The notes under the pieces were generated by a model. It did no database searches, was not told the origin of the DNA, and saw nothing but the letters and a program-made list of their open reading frames with translations. Position numbers and translations under genes: made by a program. Shown in pieces: positions 42,149 through 49,893 of a stretch of DNA of 64,000 bases (its first letter is position 1; each line of letters starts with the position of its first letter). The DNA is from Methylocapsa aurea (GTDB taxonomy: Bacteria; Pseudomonadota; Alphaproteobacteria; Rhizobiales; Beijerinckiaceae): contig NZ_KN050805.1 of the NCBI RefSeq assembly GCF_000746085.1, forward strand, positions 146,512-210,511, given 5' to 3'.

Positions 42149-43429
42149 TCATCTGTCCGGGTACGGCGCGGATCCAGGAAATCCATAAAGCCCGTCAGGA
42201 CGAACCTTGCCCGTTTGGCTAAACACCTTTTCGAAGAACGTCAAAAGGAATTTGTCCCACGTATCCGCCGATGCCGTGTTCAAGATTAGTCTTAGCCAGA
42301 CGACATCCTCATACATATTGCCAGACGACGTTGTCCGATGCTGCATGATCATTAGAGCGCGGCCTTTCACGCCGACGATGCCCGCCTCGACTGTGTAAGG
42401 TGGCTCGCATTTCATGACATCCTTCATGAACGTCAGGTATTTTGGGAGCGTTTGGTGGAAGGTGTGCTCCATCGAGAAAGAAGATATCGTCTGGCGTTCC
42501 TCTGACTCTCCGCCCTCAAGAATGTACTTGTTCACTCCCCAAATTTCACCGTTTCGAAACAGCTGGGTGAAGCTGTCGATCCTGTCGCAGTCCCCACGCG
42601 AGTCGAAGACGTTGACGCCCCACTGGTTCACCCTCGGTATGCCCCCACGGCTGAGGCCAAACGTACAGTCGCTTGGATGTTGTTGTAACAGCGTGTCCAC
42701 GGCAATCGGCATCGGAAGTTCGGTGCAGGGGATCACGCGCAAATAGAACGCGGGTCCGTGAGGCATTGTGTATTGCATCTCGTGAAAAATGGAGCGGGAT
42801 TCGGCCAGAATGTCACCGTTGTTGAAGAAGAAAGCGCGAGAGGACGTGAAGGGTGTCTCTGCGAATAGCTTCCTTTCCTCCTTTGGCTTGTAGAGACTCA
42901 GCGCCGCGACTAACTTACCGACGAGCGTCTTTTTCTCGGTCGCAATCTCCAAAGGCGTCGCTTCGGGCGCAAGCATGTAGAGGATTGGGCCTCCTTTGTG
43001 TGCGAGGTCAAAAGGGACGCTATCGCGGGTGCCATAGTGCGTATTCAGAATCATCAAAAGCCCTTCTGTCCCCAGCGTGCGCAAAGCAAACCCGAGTTCA
43101 ATCGCCACGTTAGGGTTCATGAGCCGCTTGCCGGTGGACGTGCTTCCGTCGTCGACCTTTCGGGCGGGACCGTTCCCTACTGGCGTCACATCGGCCACGA
43201 ACACGGACGCCTCCTCTATCTTTTTCAGAATTTCTGCCGCCAAGTCTGGGCTGCCCTTCAAGCCCTTCCTGTCATGATCAAGGTGCATCCCGCCCTGAAA
43301 TTGTTCGTCGGGCTCTTGGATGGCGTTCGCTTCCTTGATGTTCGCGATAGCTTCTTCGAGCGCGGAACGAATGAAATGCCTCGAAATCTTCCCCGGCAAG
43401 TCCGATTGCCACGCCCAAAATATTTTCAC
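42149..43429 (-). CDS. Putative TIR/deoxyribosyltransferase-like effector protein
   Basis: Product of 426 aa from a GTG with AGGA 7 bases upstream. The N-terminal 160 residues open with MKIFWAWQSDLPGKISRHFI and contain VFVADVTP (about 77-84), NPNVAIELGFALRTLG (about 105-120) and LLMILNTHYG. This is the nucleotide-binding alpha/beta pattern of TIR-like and nucleoside 2-deoxyribosyltransferase-like proteins, with Glu111 as the likely catalytic Glu. The remaining 260 residues are an unrecognised beta-rich domain, perhaps a sensor. Proteins starting with such xxSWQSD-type motifs are common in defence neighbourhoods; NAD or nucleotide cleavage is inference. Confidence 0.6.
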   Translation of the reverse strand: MKIFWAWQSDLPGKISRHFIRSALEEAIANIKEANAIQEPDEQFQGGMHLDHDRKGLKGSPDLAAEILKKIEEASVFVADVTPVGNGPARKVDDGSTSTGKRLMNPNVAIELGFALRTLGTEGLLMILNTHYGTRDSVPFDLAHKGGPILYMLAPEATPLEIATEKKTLVGKLVAALSLYKPKEERKLFAETPFTSSRAFFFNNGDILAESRSIFHEMQYTMPHGPAFYLRVIPCTELPMPIAVDTLLQQHPSDCTFGLSRGGIPRVNQWGVNVFDSRGDCDRIDSFTQLFRNGEIWGVNKYILEGGESEERQTISSFSMEHTFHQTLPKYLTFMKDVMKCEPPYTVEAGIVGVKGRALMIMQHRTTSSGNMYEDVVWLRLILNTASADTWDKFLLTFFEKVFSQTGKVRPDGLYGFPGSAPYPDR

Positions 43430-43666
43430 TCACAGATCCTAATGTTCGTAGACGGATTTCATAAAGAGCCGCGCGGCATTGCGCCATTATATAGGTGCGC
43501 CTTCCATCGGCAACGGCCAGCGAACCCCTACGGAACGAATAGCCCCGTTCCGTTTTCCGTAAGTAACTGAATTATTAACGTGTTTCCTTATGGGTCCCAT
43601 ATAAGGAGTAGATAGGTCCTCCTCTGATAGTCTCATTGGTTGGGGTGAACAATAGATAGCGTTCCC

Positions 43667-45133
43667 TTAGACAGCTTTGCAAGTGACAGGCATCCTGACA
43701 CCCACAACACCCCCGGACACCTCTTGCATAGCTCGCAGCGCCACTTCCGACTTCGCGGCGGCTACAAGCAAACCATCGTGCAAGGGCAAGGCAGTCACGC
43801 CGCCATCCACAAGGCGCAAGAGCACGCCGACCATGATGCGGCTCTCGGTCATCATCAATTCCATTCCCGCCCCCGTCCCGACCACGCCCCTCAACACCGG
43901 GTGAGCCTCAAGGACCGCCTTGCGGACAATCCCAGGCGTCAGGCCTTTAGGCGCGCTGTGGCGTTCATCCGTAGGCCAAGCACGGCGTTCGCCCCGGTCG
44001 CACAAGAAGCAGTTGACGGCGAACTTCACAAAGGACCGCTTCACCGCCTCCAATCCCGGTATGGCGTAAAGATCGCCTTGGGGGGCTTCCTCGCCAGCCG
44101 CCGCATAGACAAGCCGAAGGAACATGCTGGAGAAGTCGAGGTTCGCAATGGGCTCGCCGTCAATGCGAATGCCGCCCCGCCGCTGACCCGCAAGGTTGAG
44201 CCAAAAGGCATTCCCAAAGAGACGCCCCATGCGGTCGAAGCGCGGCCCTTCATCGCCCTCAATGACAAAGTAGCGCCGCAAGGTCCGCTTGAAGGGGTCC
44301 ACCCCGACCGCACCTTGTGCATTGCCCTCTGCGAAGCCGATATTGGCGGACGCTAGGTGGGCGTTGATGCGCTGGACTTCGGCCCGGTAAGTGCGGGAGT
44401 CGGGGGTGTCCCTGTAATCCACACGCTCGCGCTGTGTTATCCGCTCCGGCCCCCCGCTCTCCCATGAAAGCGTCGGAGTGTTGCGATTGAGGACGATGAC
44501 TTCCTCGCGGGGATCGCGCCCAAAGTCCTTGAGGCTCACCCCAAAGCCTTCCACCATGCTGGCGACCCACGCGGAAGGCGCTACGGTAGTTGCCGAGACG
44601 CCCGTGATGCCAAGCCGCAACGCTAGAACATCGACAGCCTGTAGCCTTCCTAAGAGCGGCGAAAGGCCCTTCCCAAATGCAGGGTTGCCGTAGCGGGTTC
44701 CTTGACCATTTCCCCACTGGCCCTGCCAGCCCCGCCCACCATGTCTCAGCATGACCGCAAGGCAGCCAGACGCGGGAGGCATGAGGACAGCATAGGCGAG
44801 TTCCACAATGATCGCTTCGACCAGCGCCGCAAACCGTTCCGCGTCATCGCCTTTGCGCCGCCTCTTGCGCGCCCCCGTCCGGTTCTCATCAAGATCGCGC
44901 AATTCGAAGGACGCGAGCGCCACTTGGATCAGGTCCACTAGCGCACGCAATGGCTCGCCTTGCGCAACGCTCCATTGATCGAGCCACCGATTGCCAGCAA
45001 GCTGGCGATTGCCCGCGTGAACGTTGGATGCTCTATGGCTGGCATCGGGACATGCCTGAGAGCGTGCGCCGCTAATGGTTGCCGCCGGGGTCGGCGTGGT
45101 CATTGGGGTGTCGTTAGTATCGGTGGATTTCAA
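43667..45133 (-). CDS. Diverged family-A polymerase-like (palm) protein
   Basis: Product of 488 aa with no exonuclease domain. The C-terminal part has the order of a PolA/T7-RNAP-type polymerase: motif A LDFSSMFLRLVYAAAGE (about 332-348, compare DYSQIELRVLAHLSG), motif B RSFVKFAVNCFL (366-377, R-x3-K) and motif C LPLHDGLLVA (449-458, compare QVHDE). Asp333 and Asp453 would bind the metals. The N-terminal 280 residues are unassigned. Start: TTG at 45133 has AAGGAG 6 bases upstream and overlaps the upstream gene by 20 bases; ATG at 45103 is the alternative. Probably replication of the element, but this is inference. Confidence 0.65.
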   Translation of the reverse strand: MKSTDTNDTPMTTPTPAATISGARSQACPDASHRASNVHAGNRQLAGNRWLDQWSVAQGEPLRALVDLIQVALASFELRDLDENRTGARKRRRKGDDAERFAALVEAIIVELAYAVLMPPASGCLAVMLRHGGRGWQGQWGNGQGTRYGNPAFGKGLSPLLGRLQAVDVLALRLGITGVSATTVAPSAWVASMVEGFGVSLKDFGRDPREEVIVLNRNTPTLSWESGGPERITQRERVDYRDTPDSRTYRAEVQRINAHLASANIGFAEGNAQGAVGVDPFKRTLRRYFVIEGDEGPRFDRMGRLFGNAFWLNLAGQRRGGIRIDGEPIANLDFSSMFLRLVYAAAGEEAPQGDLYAIPGLEAVKRSFVKFAVNCFLCDRGERRAWPTDERHSAPKGLTPGIVRKAVLEAHPVLRGVVGTGAGMELMMTESRIMVGVLLRLVDGGVTALPLHDGLLVAAAKSEVALRAMQEVSGGVVGVRMPVTCKAV

Positions 45134-46121
45134 GCTTGGCTCCTTGCGGCGTCTCCTTCACGTCCACCGACTTCGGCTCACGCAACCGGTTCGGGTGGCG
45201 GGGCGGTTCATCTTCAAACACTGAAACAATGGCCGCGCGCCCACTGCCGCTGACATCCCGTTTGACGGCGAACCGCAGCGGATAGGGGCGCGAGAGGAAG
45301 TTATTTTTCCATTTCTCGCCCTTCGCCGTGACTCGGTCCTCAATCGCGTGCTTCATGGCAAGCACGTCTTTCAGGTGGTCCGCTGTGACCAATTCAGCAT
45401 CTTCAGATAGCGCCGCCCCGAGATGCCGAAGGACCCGCCCCATTGACACTTGGAAGCCGCGAAGCTCTTGGACTTTGTCGGGGGCGGATGTTCGCTTCCA
45501 ACGCTTCACAATGCCGCCGCCGATCTGGTTGAGAACTTTGGCCATCTGCACGAAAGCATATTCGCGGAATTTGAGCGGCCCGAGCCATTTCGGTGGGTCC
45601 GGGTCTTCCGCCAAGGCGGCTTCGACGCCAAGAGCGATGGCAAGCAACACCCGCGCGTCAACCTCGCGCCGCTTAATGCGCGCCCACACGGCCCGCGCTT
45701 TGTCGTCCGGGGACATTGCGCGGATATCGCTCGCTTCGACAACCTGCCCCGATGCTTCAAGCCGCCCTTCGATCCGCCTCAAAGCGTTCACAACGAAGAA
45801 CTCCGAGACATTCGCTTTGCTCGCAAGCTGCGCGTTGATCCACTCGAAGGCTGCACGGCGATAGGGCGTCAATTGTGCGGCGGTGAGGCTGCTACGCGTC
45901 GGGTGGCCGTGTCTGCGGTAGTGGTCCCGATGCACCCGACAGAGCCGCCCTATGCCATGCTCTGTGGCGTCTAGAGGTGGGTGGTTGCACGGGAATACCA
46001 AACATCGGGCGTCGGCGTCTTTGCGGACCGTTGTGGCCTTGCGGATGGCCTCGGCGCGCTGCTTGATGCCTTTCTTCGAGTTCAGGGGTGGACGCGTCAG
46101 GGGGTTGCTCCTTGCCAGCAA
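45114..46121 (-). CDS. Zinc-binding protein of unknown function, partner of the polymerase-like gene
   Basis: Product of 335 aa from a TTG with AAAGG just upstream. A likely zinc site lies at Cys40, Cys45, Cys61 and His64 (CLVFPCNHPP...RLCRVHRDHYRRHG). A helical middle (about 80-220) and a basic C-terminal part follow (WKNNFLSRPYPLRFAVKRDV). No family recognised. Its stop overlaps the polymerase-like gene and a strong ribosome site for that gene lies inside it, so the two are translationally coupled. Nucleic-acid binding, for example as a primase-like or loader partner, is a guess from context. Confidence 0.6.
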   Translation of the reverse strand: MLARSNPLTRPPLNSKKGIKQRAEAIRKATTVRKDADARCLVFPCNHPPLDATEHGIGRLCRVHRDHYRRHGHPTRSSLTAAQLTPYRRAAFEWINAQLASKANVSEFFVVNALRRIEGRLEASGQVVEASDIRAMSPDDKARAVWARIKRREVDARVLLAIALGVEAALAEDPDPPKWLGPLKFREYAFVQMAKVLNQIGGGIVKRWKRTSAPDKVQELRGFQVSMGRVLRHLGAALSEDAELVTADHLKDVLAMKHAIEDRVTAKGEKWKNNFLSRPYPLRFAVKRDVSGSGRAAIVSVFEDEPPRHPNRLREPKSVDVKETPQGAKLEIHRY

Positions 46122-46312
46122 GCTGGCCTTTCATGGGGTTGTGGAACGCTCGATTATTTCACATTAAAAGCGCGTGAATTGACCTGACCGCGCCTCGCCC
46201 AAACAGCCTGTCTCAGAAAAACTTGGATGGCGGCCGTTCAGCGGGAGGGCGGAAGGAAGGCCGATGCTCTTTGCAAACACCGGCCCTTTGTTCCTTCCCC
46301 TTAGGCTATCGT

Positions 46313-46858
46313 TTAGAACGCCGCAGTCATGGCCCGCGCCGCATCACTTAGGACCGCGCCCACCAAGATTTCCGCCATTTCGTCGCACCCCTGGTTGACC
46401 GAAACCCCGGACGTGCGTTCGTGCTTCTTGTAGGCCTGCCCGAGAGCGCGCCAGCTTTCAACGTCCTGAACCGTGGTTCCGTCTTCTTGCCTCCAGCGAT
46501 TCCGCCGGAGCGCTTCAAGGCGCTCGAACGGATTGCCAAGGGGACAGTCAGGCGGCAGATTGATCCTAATGTCTCCGCCCGCCCGAATGAAATCCAAGGC
46601 CGCCGTTAATGCCTCCAAGAGCAAGCTCTCTGCGGTGCTTCCGCCGTCAGCCGCGCCGACCGCTTCCAGAGCCGTTGTAGCAGCGCCGCGGCAGTTGGGC
46701 CGTTCGTCGCGAACAACTACGTAGTACTTTTGCCGTCCTTGCGCCGTCGATCCTGGTCCTACCCACGCATCGCAACTCGGTATTCTGGCTTGCTCGGCAA
46801 GCATTCTGTCAACCCAATTGCCGGTTTCGTCGTCGTAAGTCGCATCGTATTCGTCCAT
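46313..46858 (-). CDS. Diverged RNase H-like protein
   Basis: Product of 181 aa; AAGGAG lies 5 bases before the ATG. The order matches RNase HI: first strand with Asp30 (SCDAWVGPGS), YYVVVRDE strand, helix with Glu78 (STAESLLLEALTAAL, compare NRMELMAAIVAL), a strand ending in Asp104 (IRINLPPDCPLGN), then WRQEDGTTVQDVESWRALGQ (compare KPVKNVDLWQRL) and Asp159 in QGCDEMAEIL (compare ERCDELARAA). All four D-E-D-D positions have acidic residues. The basic protrusion looks shortened. It lies about 190 bases upstream of the zinc-protein/polymerase pair on the same strand. Confidence 0.6.
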   Translation of the reverse strand: MDEYDATYDDETGNWVDRMLAEQARIPSCDAWVGPGSTAQGRQKYYVVVRDERPNCRGAATTALEAVGAADGGSTAESLLLEALTAALDFIRAGGDIRINLPPDCPLGNPFERLEALRRNRWRQEDGTTVQDVESWRALGQAYKKHERTSGVSVNQGCDEMAEILVGAVLSDAARAMTAAF

Positions 46859-46945
46859 GTTAACTCCTTGTTGGCTGCGTCAATGCAGAATGCAGAGGCC
46901 GCCGCTCTGGCTACAACTCGCGCGCCCACTATGAGCCTGTTTCGC

Positions 46946-46972
46946 GGTTGTGGTGGTTGTGGTGGTTGTGGT
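46946..46972. repeat. Three exact 9-bp tandem repeats (GGTTGTGGT)
   Basis: Three perfect copies of GGTTGTGGT lie in the 148-base gap between the MarR-like gene and the RNase H-like gene, in the latter's upstream region. A short slippage-prone repeat in a promoter could vary expression, but this is speculative. Confidence 0.6.
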
Positions 46973-47006
46973 GATGCTGATGATTGTGGTCGGCGTTCAG
47001 ACGCTG

Positions 47007-47402
47007 CTAAACCTTAGGCTCCGCAGCGGTGATTACGTCGCGCAAGAACCGCCGCCCCATGTCCGACAGACGGACCCGCTTAGTCCGCGCATCCTGAGGG
47101 TCCTTGAATGTTTCGATGAACTTGAGGCCATGACCGTAGCCTCGCGCGTCCTTTCCAGTCTCAAGGACTCGCAAGAGATGCGTCATCGACTGTTGAGATA
47201 CATTCGCCCGCGCCGCTAGCTGCGTGACGCTTGGGCCGAAGTCCAGCTTGCCTCCCGCATCTAAGTTGCCGCCTTCGTCCTTCGCTATCTCAAGCAATGT
47301 CAGTGCGGTGGTCATTTGCATGTGCAGGTCAATCTCACGGAACGCCGAAACGATCCGCTTGAGAACTAGCATTCGGGCGCGCTCCTTATCGCTCCATTTC
47401 AT
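47007..47402 (-). CDS. MarR-like winged-helix regulator
   Basis: Product of 131 aa. A helical start (ERARMLVLKRIVSAFREIDLHM) is followed by TALTLLEIAKDEG, the recognition helix region VTQLAARANVSQQSMTHLLRVLE and a wing ending DARTKRVRLSDMGRRFLRDV, the D-R-R..LT-like end of MarR proteins. It probably represses or controls the downstream RNase H-like/polymerase genes on the same strand. The 369 bases upstream to the recombinase contain CCCGGA/TCCGGG (about 47668-47683) but no gene I can support. Confidence 0.75.
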   Translation of the reverse strand: MKWSDKERARMLVLKRIVSAFREIDLHMQMTTALTLLEIAKDEGGNLDAGGKLDFGPSVTQLAARANVSQQSMTHLLRVLETGKDARGYGHGLKFIETFKDPQDARTKRVRLSDMGRRFLRDVITAAEPKV

Positions 47403-47771
47403 GATGTGATCTCTCTGCGGGTAGACTGCATTCCGGTTGCGCCATCGTGGCTTATCAGTCGAAACCTATCCCGAGACCCGCAGGATTTGGACAGAATGGT
47501 TACGTCTGTGGGCGGGGTCTTGAACCTCACCTCTTGCAGGGACTTCTGACCGCTATTGCGTGCACCCCACTGTTACGTCGGGCGTCGCGGCTAACGTGCT
47601 TCCCCACTTTAGTGCCGACCCGATACACCTTTTTGTCGCCTTTAGGGCTCCCTCGGAAAGGAACTCGGCACCCGGAAAGGTCCGGGAATTTCCTATAATT
47701 AACAAACTAATTTGTATGTCAAGCTAAATATTCGCCCCAACGAAAAAGATTCGCGCGCGCTTCCTCCCCCC

Positions 47772-48332
47772 TCACCCGTGCGCCTCCCCACCGCCCAAGG
47801 CCCGATAGACGCTGGCCCTGCCAATCCTGAGCCGGGCTGCAATCTCGCTTGGTCCAAGCTTTTCTTCATCGCGCAACCGCCGTACTTCCAACGGGTCGAT
47901 TGACGGCTTGCGGCCCTTATAGACGCCCTCCGCTTTGGCCTTAGCGATGCCCTCAAGTTGCCGCTCCTTTCGGATGTTCGTTTCGAACTCGGCAAACACC
48001 CCGAGCATTCCGAGAAAGGCCTTGCCCGCCGCCGTGCTTGTGTCGATTGGCTGCTCTGTGGCCTTGAGCGCCGCGCCCTTGCTTTCGATTTCCTTCACGA
48101 TGCCCGCGAGGTCGCCTATGGATCGCGCAAGACGGTCGATGCGAGTCACGACAAGGGTGTCGCCAGCGCGGATGAATTCTAGAAGCGTCCGAAGCTCCGT
48201 GCGGCCTTCAAGCTTAGTGCCGGTGACTTTCTCTGCCCTGATAATGCTGCACCCGGCGCGCTCAAGGGCCTCGCGCTGAACGGTCAAATCTTGATCGGTG
48301 GTGCTGACGCGGGCGTATCCGTAGGTGGCCAT
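47772..48332 (-). CDS. Serine recombinase (resolvase/invertase family)
   Basis: Site-specific DNA recombinase of 186 aa, typical small resolvase size. The catalytic Ser is in GYARVSTTDQDL, followed by GDTLVVTRIDRLARS with the conserved arginines, STAAGKAFLGMLGVFAEFETNIRKERQ (landmark) and a C-terminal Hin-type helix-turn-helix (EKLGPSEIAARLRIGRASVYRAL). Intact. It may resolve multimers of the excised element or invert a segment. GTCTCAT-type repeats lie in its upstream region. Confidence 0.93.
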   Translation of the reverse strand: MATYGYARVSTTDQDLTVQREALERAGCSIIRAEKVTGTKLEGRTELRTLLEFIRAGDTLVVTRIDRLARSIGDLAGIVKEIESKGAALKATEQPIDTSTAAGKAFLGMLGVFAEFETNIRKERQLEGIAKAKAEGVYKGRKPSIDPLEVRRLRDEEKLGPSEIAARLRIGRASVYRALGGGEAHG

Positions 48333-48347
48333 TTCAAACCCTCCAAT

Positions 48348-48429
48348 GTCTCAATAGGCTCTAGACCATCCCCTTATGGCTGTCTCATACTCCGAAGTCA
48401 ATCCTAATGAGACATGAAAAGCGTCTCAT
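48348..48429. other. GTCTCAT repeats between recombinase and next gene
   Basis: GTCTCAA (48348-48354), GTCTCAT (48382-48388), its inverted form ATGAGAC (48407-48413) and GTCTCAT again (48423-48429) lie in the 227-base divergent gap upstream of the serine recombinase. Position and mixed orientation suit a res-type site or an autoregulatory operator. Confidence 0.45.
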
Positions 48430-48559
48430 GGCGCTGTATCGCTAAGGTGTACCCGAATGAGCCGCTTGGTTCGGGGTGGACGGAAGGACGGCAGTGCGTG
48501 GCGGGCGTGCGTTGAAAGTGCTAAGCTAAACCGGCATTTTTCCGATATGAGGTGCGCCC

Positions 48560-48964
48560 GTGTGGATTTTCATCGCCTCGCTGTTGGCCGTTCCCGCCGT
48601 GTTTGCCTTCCATTTTTTCAAGAACAGAGTGCAGCTCAGGACCTTGGAAGCCGCCGCCGCAGCAATTCCCGCCGACCAACTTCACGCCGCTTTTGTTGCC
48701 GCCCTCAGTCGGACCTTGCAGCATCTTTGCGAACTGCCCGTGGCAAATGAAAAGAGCGCGGCCGTGCATCTTGAGATGGCGCTGACGTGTGCGGGACGAA
48801 CAGCGTCTCTGCAAGGCAAAGAAGGCGGGGCGGCATTTCGGATCGCAGCACGGCCGCTTTTCGTGGGGATGCTAAGGCAACTCGCGCGGTACCATGGCGA
48901 CCAAATACGGGCAGGGCAGGTACCGGCAGAACAGATCGTGGAACGTGGGCTCGCTCTCCTGTGA
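48560..48964 (+). CDS. Small membrane-anchored hypothetical protein
   Basis: Product of 134 aa from a GTG with GAGG 7 bases upstream. One N-terminal membrane helix (MWIFIASLLAVPAVFAFHFF) is followed by a cytoplasmic-like helical domain (LEAAAAAIPADQLHAAFVAALS, MLRQLARYHGDQI; landmarks). No family recognised. It faces away from the serine recombinase. The 380 bases after it hold no further gene I can support. Confidence 0.6.
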   Translation: MWIFIASLLAVPAVFAFHFFKNRVQLRTLEAAAAAIPADQLHAAFVAALSRTLQHLCELPVANEKSAAVHLEMALTCAGRTASLQGKEGGAAFRIAARPLFVGMLRQLARYHGDQIRAGQVPAEQIVERGLALL

Positions 48965-49345
48965 AATCATAGGAAGCGTGCGCTCTGCTCGGCCGTCTTG
49001 CCTTTCCTAAACGCCCGCCGCGCTGCACCATGCACCAAGCCCGCGCGAGGCCGGACGGGGGGAAGTTCCTGCCGAAAGGCTGGTGATGGGGCCTCGAAAA
49101 TTTGTGACCCCTTGGCAGTCCGAATGCCTGAGTCAAAATGTCGCGATGTCATGCGTAGCCGCCTGATCTAAAATAAAAAGCTCATATCCACATAGTTAAG
49201 TAATAGTATTATTTGCACTTCCTGCAATGTTCTGCTGCATTTTCATCTATCTTTCAGACACGTCATTGTGTAGCGTCCGCAACGTGGCGCGGCCGTGCTT
49301 TGCCAGCAAGAGCCGGACACTCTGACAAACGCATAGGAGACAACA

Positions 49346-49600
49346 ATGGTAACGTTGACGATTGGGCGCGACTTCGAATTGGAGCTTAGTTGCGTCGGTT
49401 TCTTCCTACGGACGGCACGCCTCGGGTTGCACGTCATGAAGGCCATGTCTGCCCGCCGCCCCGAGCTTGGCGAGACTTGGATATGGACGGAGCGCGACAC
49501 GGACACGGCGGCGCACGGACGCGTCGGCCCGCTTGAATGGTTCGGGGATTGGGGCTGGAAGCAGCATAAGAACTTGGAAGCGGGGGCGGCAACGGACTGA
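49346..49600 (+). CDS. Small hypothetical protein near the right end of element B
   Basis: Predicted 84-aa protein (MVTLTIGRDFELELSCVGFF, ETWIWTERDTDTAAHGRVGPLEWFGDWGW as landmarks), Trp-rich towards the end. GGAG lies 7 bases upstream of the ATG. It lies just inside the right att site. Unknown function. Confidence 0.5.
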   Translation: MVTLTIGRDFELELSCVGFFLRTARLGLHVMKAMSARRPELGETWIWTERDTDTAAHGRVGPLEWFGDWGWKQHKNLEAGAATD

Positions 49601-49623
49601 GCTTGCCAACCGTTACCCTGAAC

Positions 49624-49633
49624 TGTTACACAA
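49624..49633. other. Candidate arm-type site, right end of element B
   Basis: TGTTACACAA, identical to 40031-40040, 61 bases inside the right att core. The orientation is direct with respect to the left copy. Confidence 0.45.
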
Positions 49634-49694
49634 TAGCGGAAAGGCGCTCTGGTTTCTCTATATTTATCAATGCACTATGGCTCTGTGTCTAAAG

Positions 49695-49717
49695 TTCAAT
49701 CCTGTCTCGCAGCACCA
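49695..49717 (+). repeat. att core, right end of element B
   Basis: Third copy of the 23-bp tRNA-Thr 3' end. The two bases before it (AG) also match the tRNA, so the match to the tRNA is 25 bp here. Host sequence resumes to the right. Confidence 0.92.
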
Positions 49718-49893
49718 TCGCCTTGACGCCTTGCTTCCGATCCCGATCCAGCGCTGCCCCCAAGAGCGGGTTCCGCAGAGGACCGCCTTCCCTCCATCGC
49801 CCTCCGAGGCAAGCGCGCCGACGCGCTGCCCGCTTGCCGTCGCTTATTCTTAAATCCTTCAGAAGCGATCAAGGAGGCGCCTGTTGACAAAAG

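Larger units (their letters stand above)
39950..49717 (+). mobile_element. Element B: integrative element without virion genes
   Basis: Bounded by 23-bp att copies at 39950-39972 and 49695-49717. It has an integrase reading inwards from the left att, then a minus-strand block: TIR-like putative effector, polymerase-like protein, zinc-binding protein, RNase H-like protein, MarR-like regulator and serine recombinase. Two small plus-strand genes lie near the right end. There are no capsid, portal or conjugation genes. Base composition is closer to the host than element A. Confidence 0.87.

Noticed and set aside
47447..47698. 83-aa plus-strand frame between recombinase and MarR-like gene
   Set aside because: Lacks a ribosome site and motifs, and occupies the likely promoter region of the MarR-like gene.
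49690..49720. A third tRNA-Thr gene at the right end of element B
   Set aside because: Only the att core plus two bases match the tRNA; upstream sequence does not fold as a tRNA.
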